NCBI GenBank assembly: GCA_030592655.1
Contig: JAUVIQ010000014.1
Location: forward strand, 1-26,648
Length of the DNA stretch: 26,648 nucleotides
Direction: 5' to 3'
DNA from: Planctomycetales bacterium
Lineage (GTDB): Bacteria > Planctomycetota > Phycisphaerae > SM23-33
A program made the position numbers and the translations under genes. The notes below the pieces were generated by a model that had not been told where the DNA came from, ran no database searches, and saw only the letters and a program-made list of their open reading frames with translations. Shown here piece by piece: positions 8,003 to 15,677 of the stretch. The first letter of the stretch is position 1. Every line of letters begins with the position of its first letter.

Positions 8003-8974
8003 TCAACTTTCTATCTCCGCTCCCAGTGCGGCGACGATCTTATCGAAATCGTCCAGTCCGTAATAGTCGATCACGATTCGTCCTGTGTTTTTCGCCCTTC
8101 CCGGACGTATTGAAACCTTCGTTCCAACAGCCTGGGCCAGCTGCCCTTCAAGGTCCGTCAAATACGCAGGCCTGGATACTTTCGTTCGCTTTCCGTCATC
8201 GGTTAGCGGATGTCCTTTTTGGGCGGCTTTGACAAGTGCCTCAAGCTGACGTACCGAGAGTCTGTCGTCGGCGACTCTCTGGGCAAGGCGTGCCTGGATA
8301 TCGGGCTTGCCTGCAAGACCCGCCAGAACCTTCGCGTGCCCGAAACTTATCTCGTCGGAAATCACCAGCGATTGAGCCGAATCACATAAGTCCAGTATTC
8401 GCAGGTAGTTAGCGACAGTCGTCCTTGCTTCGCCCATTCTTTTCGCTACTTCTTCGCTCTTCAGACCGAAGCGGTCCATCAGATCGCGGTATGCGTTTGC
8501 CCTCTCGACGGGATTAAGATCGGCCCGACGTATATTCTCAATCAATGACAGTTCGAGCATCTCCCTGTTCGATGCAGGCCTGACGATACACGGTATCTCT
8601 GCAAGCCCCGCTTGTTCCGCTGCCCGGAGTCTTCGCTCACCGGCGATGAGGCGATACGAGAAATCGCCTTCGCCATCAGGCGACCTGACGATAAGAACGG
8701 GCTGGAGCAAACCGTGAAGGCGGATACTGTCGGAGAGTTCCAGCAGCGCCTGTCTGTCGAATTTGCGCCTTGGCTGGGCGGGGTTTGGGCGGATGTCCTT
8801 GATAGGAACTACGAGGATACCACCGGCGGCGGTTTGTATCGGTCGATGTTCACCGGCCACCTCATCGACTGAAACAGGTTGATATTCCGGCGAATTCGTT
8901 TCCAAAGCGGTTGAGTTGCGAATCAGACTGGAAAGACCTCGTCCGAGACGAGGCCTGTTTGGTTGACGAGTCAT
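8003..8974 (-). CDS. parB: ParB/Spo0J family chromosome partition protein
   Basis: ParB is a CTP-dependent DNA clamp that loads at parS and spreads to organise and segregate the replication origin region. The 323-residue protein has the expected order: basic N-terminal RLGRGLSSL motif (residues 9-17), the ParB/Srx CTP-binding domain with PNPAQPRRKF (63-72) and AGERRLRA (111-118), ENIRRADLNPVERA (146-159), a helix-turn-helix at about 171-193, and a C-terminal dimerisation region. AAAGGA lies about 8 bases before ATG 8974. Two parS-like palindromes lie just upstream. The usual partner parA is not adjacent; gpsA is upstream and a methyltransferase downstream, so parA must be elsewhere or absent. 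Confidence 0.95.
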   Translation of the reverse strand: MTRQPNRPRLGRGLSSLIRNSTALETNSPEYQPVSVDEVAGEHRPIQTAAGGILVVPIKDIRPNPAQPRRKFDRQALLELSDSIRLHGLLQPVLIVRSPDGEGDFSYRLIAGERRLRAAEQAGLAEIPCIVRPASNREMLELSLIENIRRADLNPVERANAYRDLMDRFGLKSEEVAKRMGEARTTVANYLRILDLCDSAQSLVISDEISFGHAKVLAGLAGKPDIQARLAQRVADDRLSVRQLEALVKAAQKGHPLTDDGKRTKVSRPAYLTDLEGQLAQAVGTKVSIRPGRAKNTGRIVIDYYGLDDFDKIVAALGAEIES

Positions 8975-9012
8975 TTAGGCATCCTTTCCCATTAGATAAG
9001 TCCGATAAACGC

Positions 9013-9028
9013 TGTTCCACGTGGAACA
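9013..9028. promoter_or_regulatory. parS site 1 (ParB binding)
   Basis: TGTTCCACGTGGAACA is a perfect 16-base palindrome, one base from the well-known parS sequence TGTTCCACGTGAAACA. It lies about 39 bases upstream of the parB start, so ParB bound here could also repress its own gene. Confidence 0.9.
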
Positions 9029-9104
9029 CGACACATTGACTAACCATAGCGTATCAACCTGTTACGCCTCTGCAAGGATATTTTTGAGATTTTTATGGAG
9101 CATC

Positions 9105-9119
9105 TTGTACCGCGTACAA
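9105..9119. promoter_or_regulatory. Perfect inverted repeat, possible operator
   Basis: TTGTACCGCGTACAA is two perfect 6-base arms with a 3-base centre, in the parB upstream region. It has the size of a dimeric regulator operator. On the minus strand TTGTAC followed 17 bases later by ATAAAA could form a weak promoter for parB. No regulator is identified. Confidence 0.35.
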
Positions 9120-9157
9120 AAATAAAAACCATGCCTCGCTATGCGTAGCATGGTTTT
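9116..9157 (-). terminator. Rho-independent terminator after gpsA
   Basis: Arms AAAACCATGC (9125-9134) and GCATGGTTTT (9148-9157) form a 10-bp stem. Read on the minus strand it is followed by a T-rich tail (TTATTTTTG, 9124-9116). It lies 40 bases beyond the gpsA stop. The loop holds the dispersed words CATGCCTCGCT and ATGCGTAGCAT, so it is also a repeat copy. Confidence 0.65.
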
Positions 9158-9172
9158 GTTCCACGTGGAACA
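9157..9172. promoter_or_regulatory. parS site 2 (ParB binding)
   Basis: Second identical palindrome TGTTCCACGTGGAACA, 144 bases from the first. It abuts the terminator hairpin and lies 25 bases from the gpsA stop. Two identical 16-mers next to parB make the parS assignment strong. Confidence 0.9.
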
Positions 9173-9197
9173 ATGCTTTCGGGAAAATTGGTGGGGG

Positions 9198-10208
9198 TTA
9201 ATCCTCCGCTTTGAGCGGTCTGGACATGAGATTGTATATCGCTTGCTGGGGGTTCTGACCTTCGAATATAACGGCGTGAACCGCTTGTGTTATGGGCATT
9301 TCGATACTGTGTTGACGGGCCAGTTCGAGGATGCCTGTGGTTGTGGCTACGCCTTCGACAACGCTGTCAGTCTCGCCGAGGGCCTGATCGGGAGTTTTCC
9401 CTTTACCGATGGCTTCGCCGAAGGACCGATTCCGGCCGTGCGGACTGATGCAGGTCGTTACCAGGTCGCCCAGGCCTGCAAGTCCCGAGAATGTTTCCCT
9501 TCGCCCGCCCATCGCCATACCCAAACGGGAAATTTCCACCAAACCCCTTGTCAACAAAGCAGCCTTTGCGTTGTCGCCCGCCCGCAAGCCGTCAAGGACG
9601 CCGGCAGCGATGGCAATGATGTTCTTCGTCGCTGCCGATATTTCCACACCGATAATGTCCGTGTTCGTATAGACGCGAAAATAAGCGGTTTTGAAGAGTT
9701 TTTGCACTTTAAGTGCGAGTTTTTCGTCCGTCGATGCCGATACGACGGTGGCAGGGAGTTTTTCGACAAGTTCCGTCGCTATACTGGGACCGGACAGTGC
9801 CGCTACGGATAAATTACCCCCAGGCGAACCGGTAAGAACGTCGGCAAGGATTTGCGACGGGCGAAGGAGGGTTTTCTTCTCGATACCCTTGCTGACGGAA
9901 CATACGGGCATATCAGTGGGATAGTATGCCTTGAGACGCTCCCAGACCTCGCGGATGTATTGTGTAGGAACCGCCGATATTGCCATTGTTGCATCAACGA
10001 ACGCTTCTGCGGGGTTGGTCGTAATCTCCATCCCCCCCGGCAGCGTCGCGCCGGGCAGAAATCGCTCGTTCCGACCAGTGCGGCGCATTTGGTCTGCATT
10101 TCGCTCAAACGCGCTCCAAAGTCTGACATTGTAACCGTTGTCGGCAAGTATTCCGGCGCAGATGGTTGCCATTGCGCCGTCCCCGATGATTGCGATCGTT
10201 TCGCTCAT
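9198..10208 (-). CDS. gpsA: NAD(P)-dependent glycerol-3-phosphate dehydrogenase
   Basis: GpsA reduces dihydroxyacetone phosphate to sn-glycerol 3-phosphate, the backbone for phospholipids. The 336-residue protein has the N-terminal Rossmann motif IIGDGAMA (G9, G11, A14), SKGIEKKT, the substrate-site region SGPSIATE, EISAATKNIIAIAAG with its conserved lysine, and the C-terminal domain with GLAGLGDLVTTC and SPHGRNRSFG. The length is normal for the family. I start at ATG 10208 because homology begins at MSETIAIIG; the open frame extends 26 codons further upstream without resemblance to the family. No clear Shine-Dalgarno precedes it. It is downstream of argJ but separated from it by a long inverted repeat, and is followed by its own terminator. 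Confidence 0.95.
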   Translation of the reverse strand: MSETIAIIGDGAMATICAGILADNGYNVRLWSAFERNADQMRRTGRNERFLPGATLPGGMEITTNPAEAFVDATMAISAVPTQYIREVWERLKAYYPTDMPVCSVSKGIEKKTLLRPSQILADVLTGSPGGNLSVAALSGPSIATELVEKLPATVVSASTDEKLALKVQKLFKTAYFRVYTNTDIIGVEISAATKNIIAIAAGVLDGLRAGDNAKAALLTRGLVEISRLGMAMGGRRETFSGLAGLGDLVTTCISPHGRNRSFGEAIGKGKTPDQALGETDSVVEGVATTTGILELARQHSIEMPITQAVHAVIFEGQNPQQAIYNLMSRPLKAED

Positions 10209-10306
10209 AAGCCCGGAGACTACCACCGGTCCGTCGGTTTGTCCAGAAACTCTTCTCACGCATAAATAATGTATGGTGTATAACATACATATTTACAGAT
10301 AAGAAT

Positions 10307-10434
10307 AAGGGACTAGGGACTTGGGATTTGGGACTAGGCAAAAACAAAAAAGCAGGGAGTAGAGATTAGGGAAACTTTGTTTTTCCGTTTTTCCCTAGTC
10401 CCAAATCCCTAGTCCCTAGTCCCTAGTCCCTTTT
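10307..10434. repeat. Long inverted repeat built on a CCCTAGT heptamer
   Basis: The left arm 10307-10338 is nearly perfectly complementary to 10394-10434. The right arm has additional CCCTAGT heptamer units. The loop (about 10339-10393) includes a 32-base segment (10366-10397, running into the right arm) that recurs exactly, inverted, at 16737-16768. It fills the gpsA-argJ gap. A smaller hairpin, ATGTATG/CATACAT, lies at 10269-10290. Confidence 0.85.
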
Positions 10435-10437
10435 GTT

Positions 10438-11640
10438 CTACGTGTGGTAATCGGCGTTTATGGTGATGTACGCGCCGGAGAGGTCGCAGGTGTATGCGGT
10501 GAATTTTTCCCGTCCCAAACCCAGGTCGATTTCGACATCAACGGTATCGCCTTTGAGGTACTCTCGAACGGTACGGTGGCCGAATTTCACAGGCTGCCCT
10601 TTGGCATAAACCCTTGTACCGCCGATAGATACGGAAAGTTTGTTCGGGTCCACTTTTGCGGCGCTTTTCCCGACAGCCATGACGATCCTACCCCAGTTAG
10701 GGTCCCTTCCGTGAATGGCGCATTTGAACAGCGGCGAGTTGGCGACGGATTTCGCAGCGGCAGCGGCGTCTGTCTTTGTTGCGGCGGATTTGACGCGAAC
10801 CCGGATCAGTTTCGTCGCGCCCTCTCCGTCGCGCACCATTGCAAGGGCCAGTTCCAGGCAGACTTCTTCCAGGGCATCTTCGAATTTGCGATGGGCCGAC
10901 GTGCCGTACTGAATCTTCCCTCCAGCCAGGCCAGATGCCATTACAATGGCAGTGTCTGAGGTGGACTGGTCCGAATCGATGGTAACGGCGTTGAATGTTT
11001 CAGCCGTTGCAGCCTTGAACGTTCGATACAGCAGACTCGGCGCGATTTTCGCGTCGGTGGTAATTACGCTGATCATTGTCGCCAGCGAGGGCGCGATCAT
11101 CCCGGCTCCCTTAACGATACCGGCGAGCGTTACCGTCTCGCCTCCGATGCGGGTCTGAACGACGGCGGATTTTTCCTTCGTATCGGTGGTCATAATTGCG
11201 CGGACGACGGAAGAATCATTACCTCGTCCGAGTGATTTTACGGCTGCGGCGATACCGCGGCGAATCTTCGACATAGGCAGCGGATGCCCGATAACGCCCG
11301 TCGATGCAACCAGTATTTCACCGGCTTGGGCGTCGATTAATTTGGCTGTTTGACCGGCCATGTTTTCGGCGTCGGTCAGGCCTTGTTTTCCGGTGCAAAC
11401 ATTTGCTACGCCGGAGTTTATGACAATCCCGCGAATTTTCCCATAACCTTTCGGAAGGATTTTCCGGCACTGGATAACCGGAGCGCCGACGACCTGGTTG
11501 GAGGTTGTAAGTATAGCGGCGGGTACGGATTTTTCCGCGACGATTACCGCAAGGTCTTCGGCCCCTGTCGTCTTTATCCCGCAATGCACCCCAGCGGCGA
11601 CGAAACCGGCGGGTAATGTAATGTGTCGCACTTGCCCCAT
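10438..11640 (-). CDS. argJ: Bifunctional ornithine acetyltransferase / N-acetylglutamate synthase
   Basis: ArgJ transfers acetyl from N-acetylornithine to glutamate, and often also makes acetylglutamate from acetyl-CoA, closing the acetyl cycle of arginine synthesis. The 400-residue precursor carries the self-cleavage site in KGAGMIAPSLATMISVITTDA, with the nucleophile T188 of the conserved Ala-Thr-Met, so alpha and beta chains are expected. Other conserved blocks are INSGVANVCTG, DSDQSTSDT and HGRDPNWGRI. I start at ATG 11640 (MGQVRHITLPAGF); the open frame extends 16 codons upstream into heptamer repeat DNA and is not credible as protein. It lies just downstream of argC on the same strand (63-base gap containing a repeat), so the two form an arginine unit. 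Confidence 0.95.
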   Translation of the reverse strand: MGQVRHITLPAGFVAAGVHCGIKTTGAEDLAVIVAEKSVPAAILTTSNQVVGAPVIQCRKILPKGYGKIRGIVINSGVANVCTGKQGLTDAENMAGQTAKLIDAQAGEILVASTGVIGHPLPMSKIRRGIAAAVKSLGRGNDSSVVRAIMTTDTKEKSAVVQTRIGGETVTLAGIVKGAGMIAPSLATMISVITTDAKIAPSLLYRTFKAATAETFNAVTIDSDQSTSDTAIVMASGLAGGKIQYGTSAHRKFEDALEEVCLELALAMVRDGEGATKLIRVRVKSAATKTDAAAAAKSVANSPLFKCAIHGRDPNWGRIVMAVGKSAAKVDPNKLSVSIGGTRVYAKGQPVKFGHRTVREYLKGDTVDVEIDLGLGREKFTAYTCDLSGAYITINADYHT

Positions 11641-11665
11641 TGTTAATTCTCTACTGTTTTTTTCC

Positions 11666-11694
11666 AAGTCCCTAATCCCTAGTCCCAAGTCCCT
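11666..11694. repeat. Heptamer repeat between argC and argJ
   Basis: AAGTCCC, TAATCCC, TAGTCCC and AAGTCCC follow one another at 7-base spacing. This is a single-arm relative of the element at 10307-10434, with no pairing arm nearby. Confidence 0.75.
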
Positions 11695-11703
11695 GTTTTA
11701 CAA

Positions 11704-12732
11704 TCAATACAGCCCCGTCGTCTCATCCAGTCCGAACATGATATTCATATTCTGGACGGCCTGGCTTGATGCGCCTTTGAGCAGGTTGTCGAGGGCGCTG
11801 ACGAGGATAACAGTATTCTTTTCGACCCGTGCGGCTACGTCGCAGAAGTTCGTCGTCGCGACGTATTTCGTAGCCGGCAGGATGTCGGCGCGAACGCGGA
11901 CGAACGGAGCGTCGGCATAGGCCGCTTCTAAAACCGCGGTTAATTTTTCGGCTGATACATTTCCTGTCGGACGAGCGTAAATGGTGCAGAGCATCCCTCG
12001 GTCCATCGGGCACAGGTGCGGGACAAAGAGTATCTCGGTCTGCAAGCCCGTGATGTCGGTGAGGACCTGCTCCATTTCCGGCATGTGTCGGTGCGTGCCG
12101 ACGGCGTAGGGTTCGAAGTTTTCGTTTCGGTGCGGGAAGTGCTGAGCGGCAGATGGTTTCTTTCCTGCGCCGGTGATCCCGCTGATGGCGTTAACGACGA
12201 TGCCTGCCGGTTCGATAAGCCCTGCCGACAGGATCGGCGCAAGGGCTAGAACCGCGCAAGTCGGGTAACAACCGGGGTTTGCGACAAGGTCGGCGGATTT
12301 TATCGCATCGGTGTAGTATTCCGGAAGACCATAAACCGCTTCGGCGAGGCGTTCGGCGTCGGTGTGCGGGCAGTACCATTTTTCGTACTCGGCTTCATCT
12401 TTGAGGCGGTAGTCCGCCGACCAGTCGATGACGCGGACGCCGGCATCGCGCAGGGCCGGAACGTAACTCATTGCGACTTTGTGCGGTACAGCCAGCATCG
12501 CCAGGTCCGCCCGTCCGGCGATTTTCGCAATGTCGTACAACTCCTGGGACATATCGAGTGTCTTATCCAGCAGCGGGTAGAAATCGGTTATGGGCCCGAC
12601 CTCGTCAGGAGGCCCGAAGATACCGATAAGTTCGGCATTGGGATGTCGGCGCAGTAATCGGATGGCCTCGAACCCAGCGTAGCCGCTGCCTCCGATCAGG
12701 GCGACGCGAATTTTCTTCGCATTATCAGACAT
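11704..12732 (-). CDS. argC: N-acetyl-gamma-glutamyl-phosphate reductase
   Basis: ArgC is the NADPH-dependent reductase of the third step of arginine synthesis, making N-acetylglutamate semialdehyde. The 342-residue protein has the nucleotide-binding motif ALIGGSGYAG (11-20), the active-site cysteine C155 in NPGCYPT, SGITGAGKKP, and the catalytic-domain segment VGTHRHMPE. The start at ATG 12732 is supported by GGAG six bases upstream and by homology beginning there; the open frame continues 36 codons upstream through the rpsI terminator and is rejected. It precedes argJ on the same strand. The rpsI terminator ends only 11 bases before the start codon, so argC depends on readthrough or on a promoter inside or upstream of that hairpin. 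Confidence 0.95.
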   Translation of the reverse strand: MSDNAKKIRVALIGGSGYAGFEAIRLLRRHPNAELIGIFGPPDEVGPITDFYPLLDKTLDMSQELYDIAKIAGRADLAMLAVPHKVAMSYVPALRDAGVRVIDWSADYRLKDEAEYEKWYCPHTDAERLAEAVYGLPEYYTDAIKSADLVANPGCYPTCAVLALAPILSAGLIEPAGIVVNAISGITGAGKKPSAAQHFPHRNENFEPYAVGTHRHMPEMEQVLTDITGLQTEILFVPHLCPMDRGMLCTIYARPTGNVSAEKLTAVLEAAYADAPFVRVRADILPATKYVATTNFCDVAARVEKNTVILVSALDNLLKGASSQAVQNMNIMFGLDETTGLY

Positions 12733-12743
12733 TCTTGACTCCA

Positions 12744-12780
12744 TAAAAGAAACCCCGTCGCTGTTTGAGCGCCGGGGCTT
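12744..12780 (-). terminator. Rho-independent terminator after rpsI, directly before argC
   Basis: On the minus strand AAGCCCCG pairs with CGGGGTTT, with an inner CGCT/AGCG stem and a 5-base loop. A T-rich run (TTTCTTTTA) follows. It lies 25 bases past the rpsI stop. Its tail runs into the argC ribosome-binding region, so it could also serve as an attenuator. Confidence 0.75.
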
Positions 12781-12805
12781 CGGAATACTCGAAAGTTCGG
12801 TAATT

Positions 12806-13276
12806 TTACCGTTTTGAGAACTGGAAGCGTTTCCGTGCACCCTTCTGCCCGTATTTTTTACGTTCTTTCATACGGGCATCCCGTGTCAGAAGCCCCTTTT
12901 CGCGCAGTGCTTCGGTAACTTCCGGGGCGGCCTTCATCAGCGCCCTTGCAAGTCCCAGCATAACGGCGTCTGCCTGTCCGGTGGGTCCGCCACCGTTGAC
13001 ATTTGCCCAGACATCGTACTTGCTCGCCAGTTGAGCGGTATCGAGGGGGCTTAATGCTGCCTGACGATCGCGGTCCGCCTTGAAATACTCTTCGAGAGGA
13101 CGTTTATTAATGAGGATTTTACCTTCGCCGGAGCGAATCCGGACGCGGGCAACGGCTTTTTTCCGTCGTCCCGTTCCCCAGATGTACGTCTTGATCGCGT
13201 CGGCGGCCGGCGCTTCGGTGGTAACCGGTTCGGCGGGGGTTTCGACATTATCGTTGGCTGGTGCATCTTCGGTCAT
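12806..13276 (-). CDS. rpsI: 30S ribosomal protein S9
   Basis: S9 is a small-subunit head protein whose C-terminal tail reaches the P-site tRNA. The 156-residue product shows GTGRRKKAVARVRIRSG, ALSPLDTAQ, NGGGPTGQADAVMLGLARAL and the typical basic tail KKYGQKGARKRFQFSKR. Relative to the E. coli protein (about 130 residues) it has an acidic Pro/Ala/Glu-rich N-terminal extension of about 30 residues before TYIWGTGRRK. I chose ATG 13276 over ATG 13297, since AAGG lies about 9 bases upstream of the former. It is co-transcribed with rplM (56-base gap) from the promoter near 13820 and ends at its own terminator. Confidence 0.96.
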   Translation of the reverse strand: MTEDAPANDNVETPAEPVTTEAPAADAIKTYIWGTGRRKKAVARVRIRSGEGKILINKRPLEEYFKADRDRQAALSPLDTAQLASKYDVWANVNGGGPTGQADAVMLGLARALMKAAPEVTEALREKGLLTRDARMKERKKYGQKGARKRFQFSKR

Positions 13277-13332
13277 AAATCTGTACCTTTTTTTCATTCG
13301 CGCGAATTCGTATCCATTCGCGCCGTTGGCGT

Positions 13333-13761
13333 TTACAGTTCGAGTTTCTCAGGTTGCTGGGCCTGATGTGGATGTTCGGGACCGGCATAGACTTTCAGTT
13401 TCGTCAGCATCTGCTTTCCGAGTCGGGTCTTCGGGAGCATTCGCCTGACGGCTTCGAAGACGATTTTGTGCGGGTGTTTTTCTCGCATCTCTTCTGCCGA
13501 GTAGGACTTATGTCCGCCGGGGTATCCGGTGTACCAATCGTATTGTTTGGACGTCCATTTCTTTCCGGTCATGCGGATTTTTTCGGCATTGATGATTACC
13601 ACGAAATCGCCTGTGTCCACGTGCGGCGTATATTCCGGACGGTGTTTGCCCATGAGGATCATTGCGACCTTCGTCGCCAGCCGGCCGAGAATCTTGTCCT
13701 CGGCATCGACCACGAGCCACTTAGCGGCGACCTCGCCGGATTTTGCCATGTATGTATTCAT
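13333..13761 (-). CDS. rplM: 50S ribosomal protein L13
   Basis: L13 is an early-assembly large-subunit protein. The 142-residue product equals the E. coli length and aligns throughout: KWLVVDAEDKILGRLAT, MGKHRPEYTPHVDTGDFVV, GGHKSYSAEEM, MLPKTRLGKQML and KLKVYAGPEHPHQAQQP. I start at ATG 13761 (MNTYMAK), which matches the E. coli N-terminus and has GGAAAG just upstream; an ATG four codons earlier is less likely. It is the first gene of the conserved rplM-rpsI pair and diverges from the DNA methyltransferase gene. Confidence 0.96.
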   Translation of the reverse strand: MNTYMAKSGEVAAKWLVVDAEDKILGRLATKVAMILMGKHRPEYTPHVDTGDFVVIINAEKIRMTGKKWTSKQYDWYTGYPGGHKSYSAEEMREKHPHKIVFEAVRRMLPKTRLGKQMLTKLKVYAGPEHPHQAQQPEKLEL

Positions 13762-13808
13762 TTGTCTTTCCATTATCCCAGGAATCCTGCCACAGTAAAG
13801 AGCATCGT

Positions 13809-13836
13809 ATTATGGCATCTATTTGGTCGTTGTCAA
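13809..13836 (-). promoter_or_regulatory. Sigma70-type promoter for rplM-rpsI
   Basis: On the minus strand a perfect -35 TTGACA (13836-13831) is followed after 16 bases by CATAAT (13814-13809), about 47 bases upstream of the rplM start. This is the best housekeeping promoter match I found. A small hairpin TCCCG-TTTAT-CGGGA lies further upstream at 13860-13874. Confidence 0.75.
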
Positions 13837-13962
13837 GGACTTTGCCCGGTAATTTTCAATCCCGTTTATCGGGAACCCTCCCTTCCATCAATCCCCAACA
13901 TGATTGACAGAATCGGCGCATCGGGGTCTAATGCCTTGATAGACGGTTCTGGAGTAGTCAAA

Positions 13963-14742
13963 ATGGTCTCGGACAATTTCATAAGCAACGTGGACGCTCT
14001 CGAAGGATTCCGTCGGATACCGGATAACACGATTGATTTAATCATTGCGGACCCGCCGTATTGCCTCGGCAAGGACTATGGAAACGACTCAGACAAAATG
14101 TCGCCGACGGATTATCTGAATTGGTCTGAAATCTGGCTGGAGGCGGCCATTCCCAAATTGAAAGATACCGGGTGCCTTTATATATTTCTGACTTGGCGGT
14201 ATAGCCCTGAAATTTTTACTTTTCTGAAATCCCGTTTGATAATGATCAATGAGATTATCTGGGATCGTCGTGTTCCGAGCATGGGGGGAAGCACAAGGAG
14301 ATTCTCGTCCGTTCACGACACCATCGGTTTCTTTGCCAAAACGCCGGAGTATTATTTTGACCTCGACGCGGTGCGAATCCCCTACGATCCCGAAACTAAG
14401 AAGGCCCGCACTCGTTCTATTTTTGTCGGGGAAAAATGGTTGGAACTGGGTTACAACCCTAAAGATGTCTGGTCGGTTTCCCGCTTACATGCTCAGCACA
14501 GGGAGAGGGAAAACCATCCCACGCAAAAGCCGCTGGAGATTGTGGAGCGTATGGTCAGAGCAAGTTGCCCGACGGACGGGGTGGTTCTGGACCCATTTGC
14601 CGGTTCCGGAACGACTGCGGAAGCCTGTATCAAAAACGACAGACAGTTCATCGTTTTTGAAATCAACCCGGATTACTGCGAAATCATCGAGCAAAGGATA
14701 AAACTTGCTTCGTCCCAGCCTTCGCTCTTTCCGGTTTCTTAG
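13963..14742 (+). CDS. Site-specific DNA methyltransferase (N6-adenine or N4-cytosine), orphan
   Basis: Transfers methyl from SAM to an exocyclic amino group in DNA. The 259-residue protein has catalytic motif IV DPPY (30-33, in DLIIADPPY) before the SAM-binding motif I DPFAGSGTT (about 210-218), the beta-class order. HPTQKPLEIVERMV precedes motif I as is usual. DPPY most often goes with N6-adenine, but N4-cytosine cannot be excluded, and the target sequence is unknown. I chose ATG 13963 because GGAG lies 8 bases upstream and homology begins near NVDALEGF; ATG 13900 in the same frame has no Shine-Dalgarno. No restriction enzyme or specificity subunit is nearby, so it may be a regulatory or orphan methylase. 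It lies 41 bases before nadC. Confidence 0.88.
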   Translation: MVSDNFISNVDALEGFRRIPDNTIDLIIADPPYCLGKDYGNDSDKMSPTDYLNWSEIWLEAAIPKLKDTGCLYIFLTWRYSPEIFTFLKSRLIMINEIIWDRRVPSMGGSTRRFSSVHDTIGFFAKTPEYYFDLDAVRIPYDPETKKARTRSIFVGEKWLELGYNPKDVWSVSRLHAQHRERENHPTQKPLEIVERMVRASCPTDGVVLDPFAGSGTTAEACIKNDRQFIVFEINPDYCEIIEQRIKLASSQPSLFPVS

Positions 14743-14783
14743 CCCCGTAAAAAGCTGATTATTTTCTATTACCGACATGAATT

Positions 14784-15659
14784 ATGCCAATTCAACCCAA
14801 CCAACCTGAATTCGACAATCTTCGTCGCCTGCTGGAGATGGCGATGGCGGAAGACCTTGCCGGCGGGGACATTACATCGGCAATCCTGCCGGCCGATATT
14901 ACGTGTCGGGGGCGGTTTGTCGCGCGCGAGGGGTTGGTCTTTTGCGGCGGGGCGTTTCTGTCGCAAATCGCAGCCGATTACGATAAGGCAATTCAGACGG
15001 AGGTGTCGGTCGCTGAAGGCGAAAGCGCCGAGGCAGGGGCGGTCCTGGCGGAATGGTCCGGTCCGACGCGGGCGATACTGTCGGCTGAACGTGTCGCGTT
15101 GAATTTTCTCCAGCGACTTTCCGGAGTAGCGACGGCTACACGCGAATACGTAGATGCGGTCGCGGGAGCGTCAGCGTCTATTTATGACACGCGCAAGACG
15201 ACTCCCGGCTGGCGGTTGCTCGAAAAATACGCCGTCCGCGCGGGCGGAGCACGCAATCATCGCATGGGCCTCTACGACGCTGTTATGGTTAAGGACAATC
15301 ACCTGGCTGCGATGGGCGATAAAGGTCTGGCTGGCAAACTGAAGGGCCTGCGGGATTCGCTCCCACCGGGCGGGTTTATCGAGGTCGAGGTCGATACGCT
15401 TGAGCAGTTGGCTGACGCTTTGAAGATGGATATTGATGTGGTCCTGTTGGATAACATGCCGCCGGAGCAGTTGGTTCAGGCAGTGGCGATGCGAGACGAA
15501 GCGGGTCTGAAGGGGCGGATCGACTTGGAGGCTTCGGGCGGGGTAACACTGGAGAATGTTCACGCCGTCGCTCAAACCGGTGTCGAGCGGATCGCTATCG
15601 GGGCGTTGACGCATTCGGCGCGGGCAGTAGATATAGCGATGGATATTGAAACGACGTAG
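14784..15659 (+). CDS. nadC: Nicotinate-nucleotide pyrophosphorylase (carboxylating)
   Basis: Quinolinate phosphoribosyltransferase, which converts quinolinate and PRPP to nicotinate mononucleotide in de novo NAD synthesis. The 291-residue protein has family landmarks: EDLAGGDITS (23-32), LSAERVALNFLQRLSGVAT, DTRKTTPG (135-142), GGARNHRMGLYD, MVKDNH (168-173), EVEVDTLEQL, LLDNMP, and the C-terminal EASGGVTLENV then GVERIAIGALTHS. The length is typical. The start at ATG 14784 is chosen by homology, as the upstream Shine-Dalgarno is weak. It precedes birA, a common functional neighbourhood for cofactor genes. nadA and nadB are not in the window. Confidence 0.95.
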   Translation: MPIQPNQPEFDNLRRLLEMAMAEDLAGGDITSAILPADITCRGRFVAREGLVFCGGAFLSQIAADYDKAIQTEVSVAEGESAEAGAVLAEWSGPTRAILSAERVALNFLQRLSGVATATREYVDAVAGASASIYDTRKTTPGWRLLEKYAVRAGGARNHRMGLYDAVMVKDNHLAAMGDKGLAGKLKGLRDSLPPGGFIEVEVDTLEQLADALKMDIDVVLLDNMPPEQLVQAVAMRDEAGLKGRIDLEASGGVTLENVHAVAQTGVERIAIGALTHSARAVDIAMDIETT

Positions 15660-15677
15660 TAATGTCGCTGGATAAAA

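Noticed and set aside
9013..9172. Possible replication origin beside parB
   Set aside because: I see parS but no DnaA-box cluster or AT-rich unwinding region, and no dnaA gene.
9141..9812. Open frame of 223 codons on the + strand opposite gpsA
   Set aside because: It is antisense to a clear gpsA, contains the parS-like palindrome in its first codons and has no recognisable protein features.
10307..10434. Possible CRISPR array because of regularly repeated units
   Set aside because: Units are 7 bases with no spacers and form an inverted repeat; no cas genes are present.
13354..13962. Upstream extension of the DNA methyltransferase frame
   Set aside because: It runs antisense through rplM and its promoter; homology and GGAG support a start at 13963.
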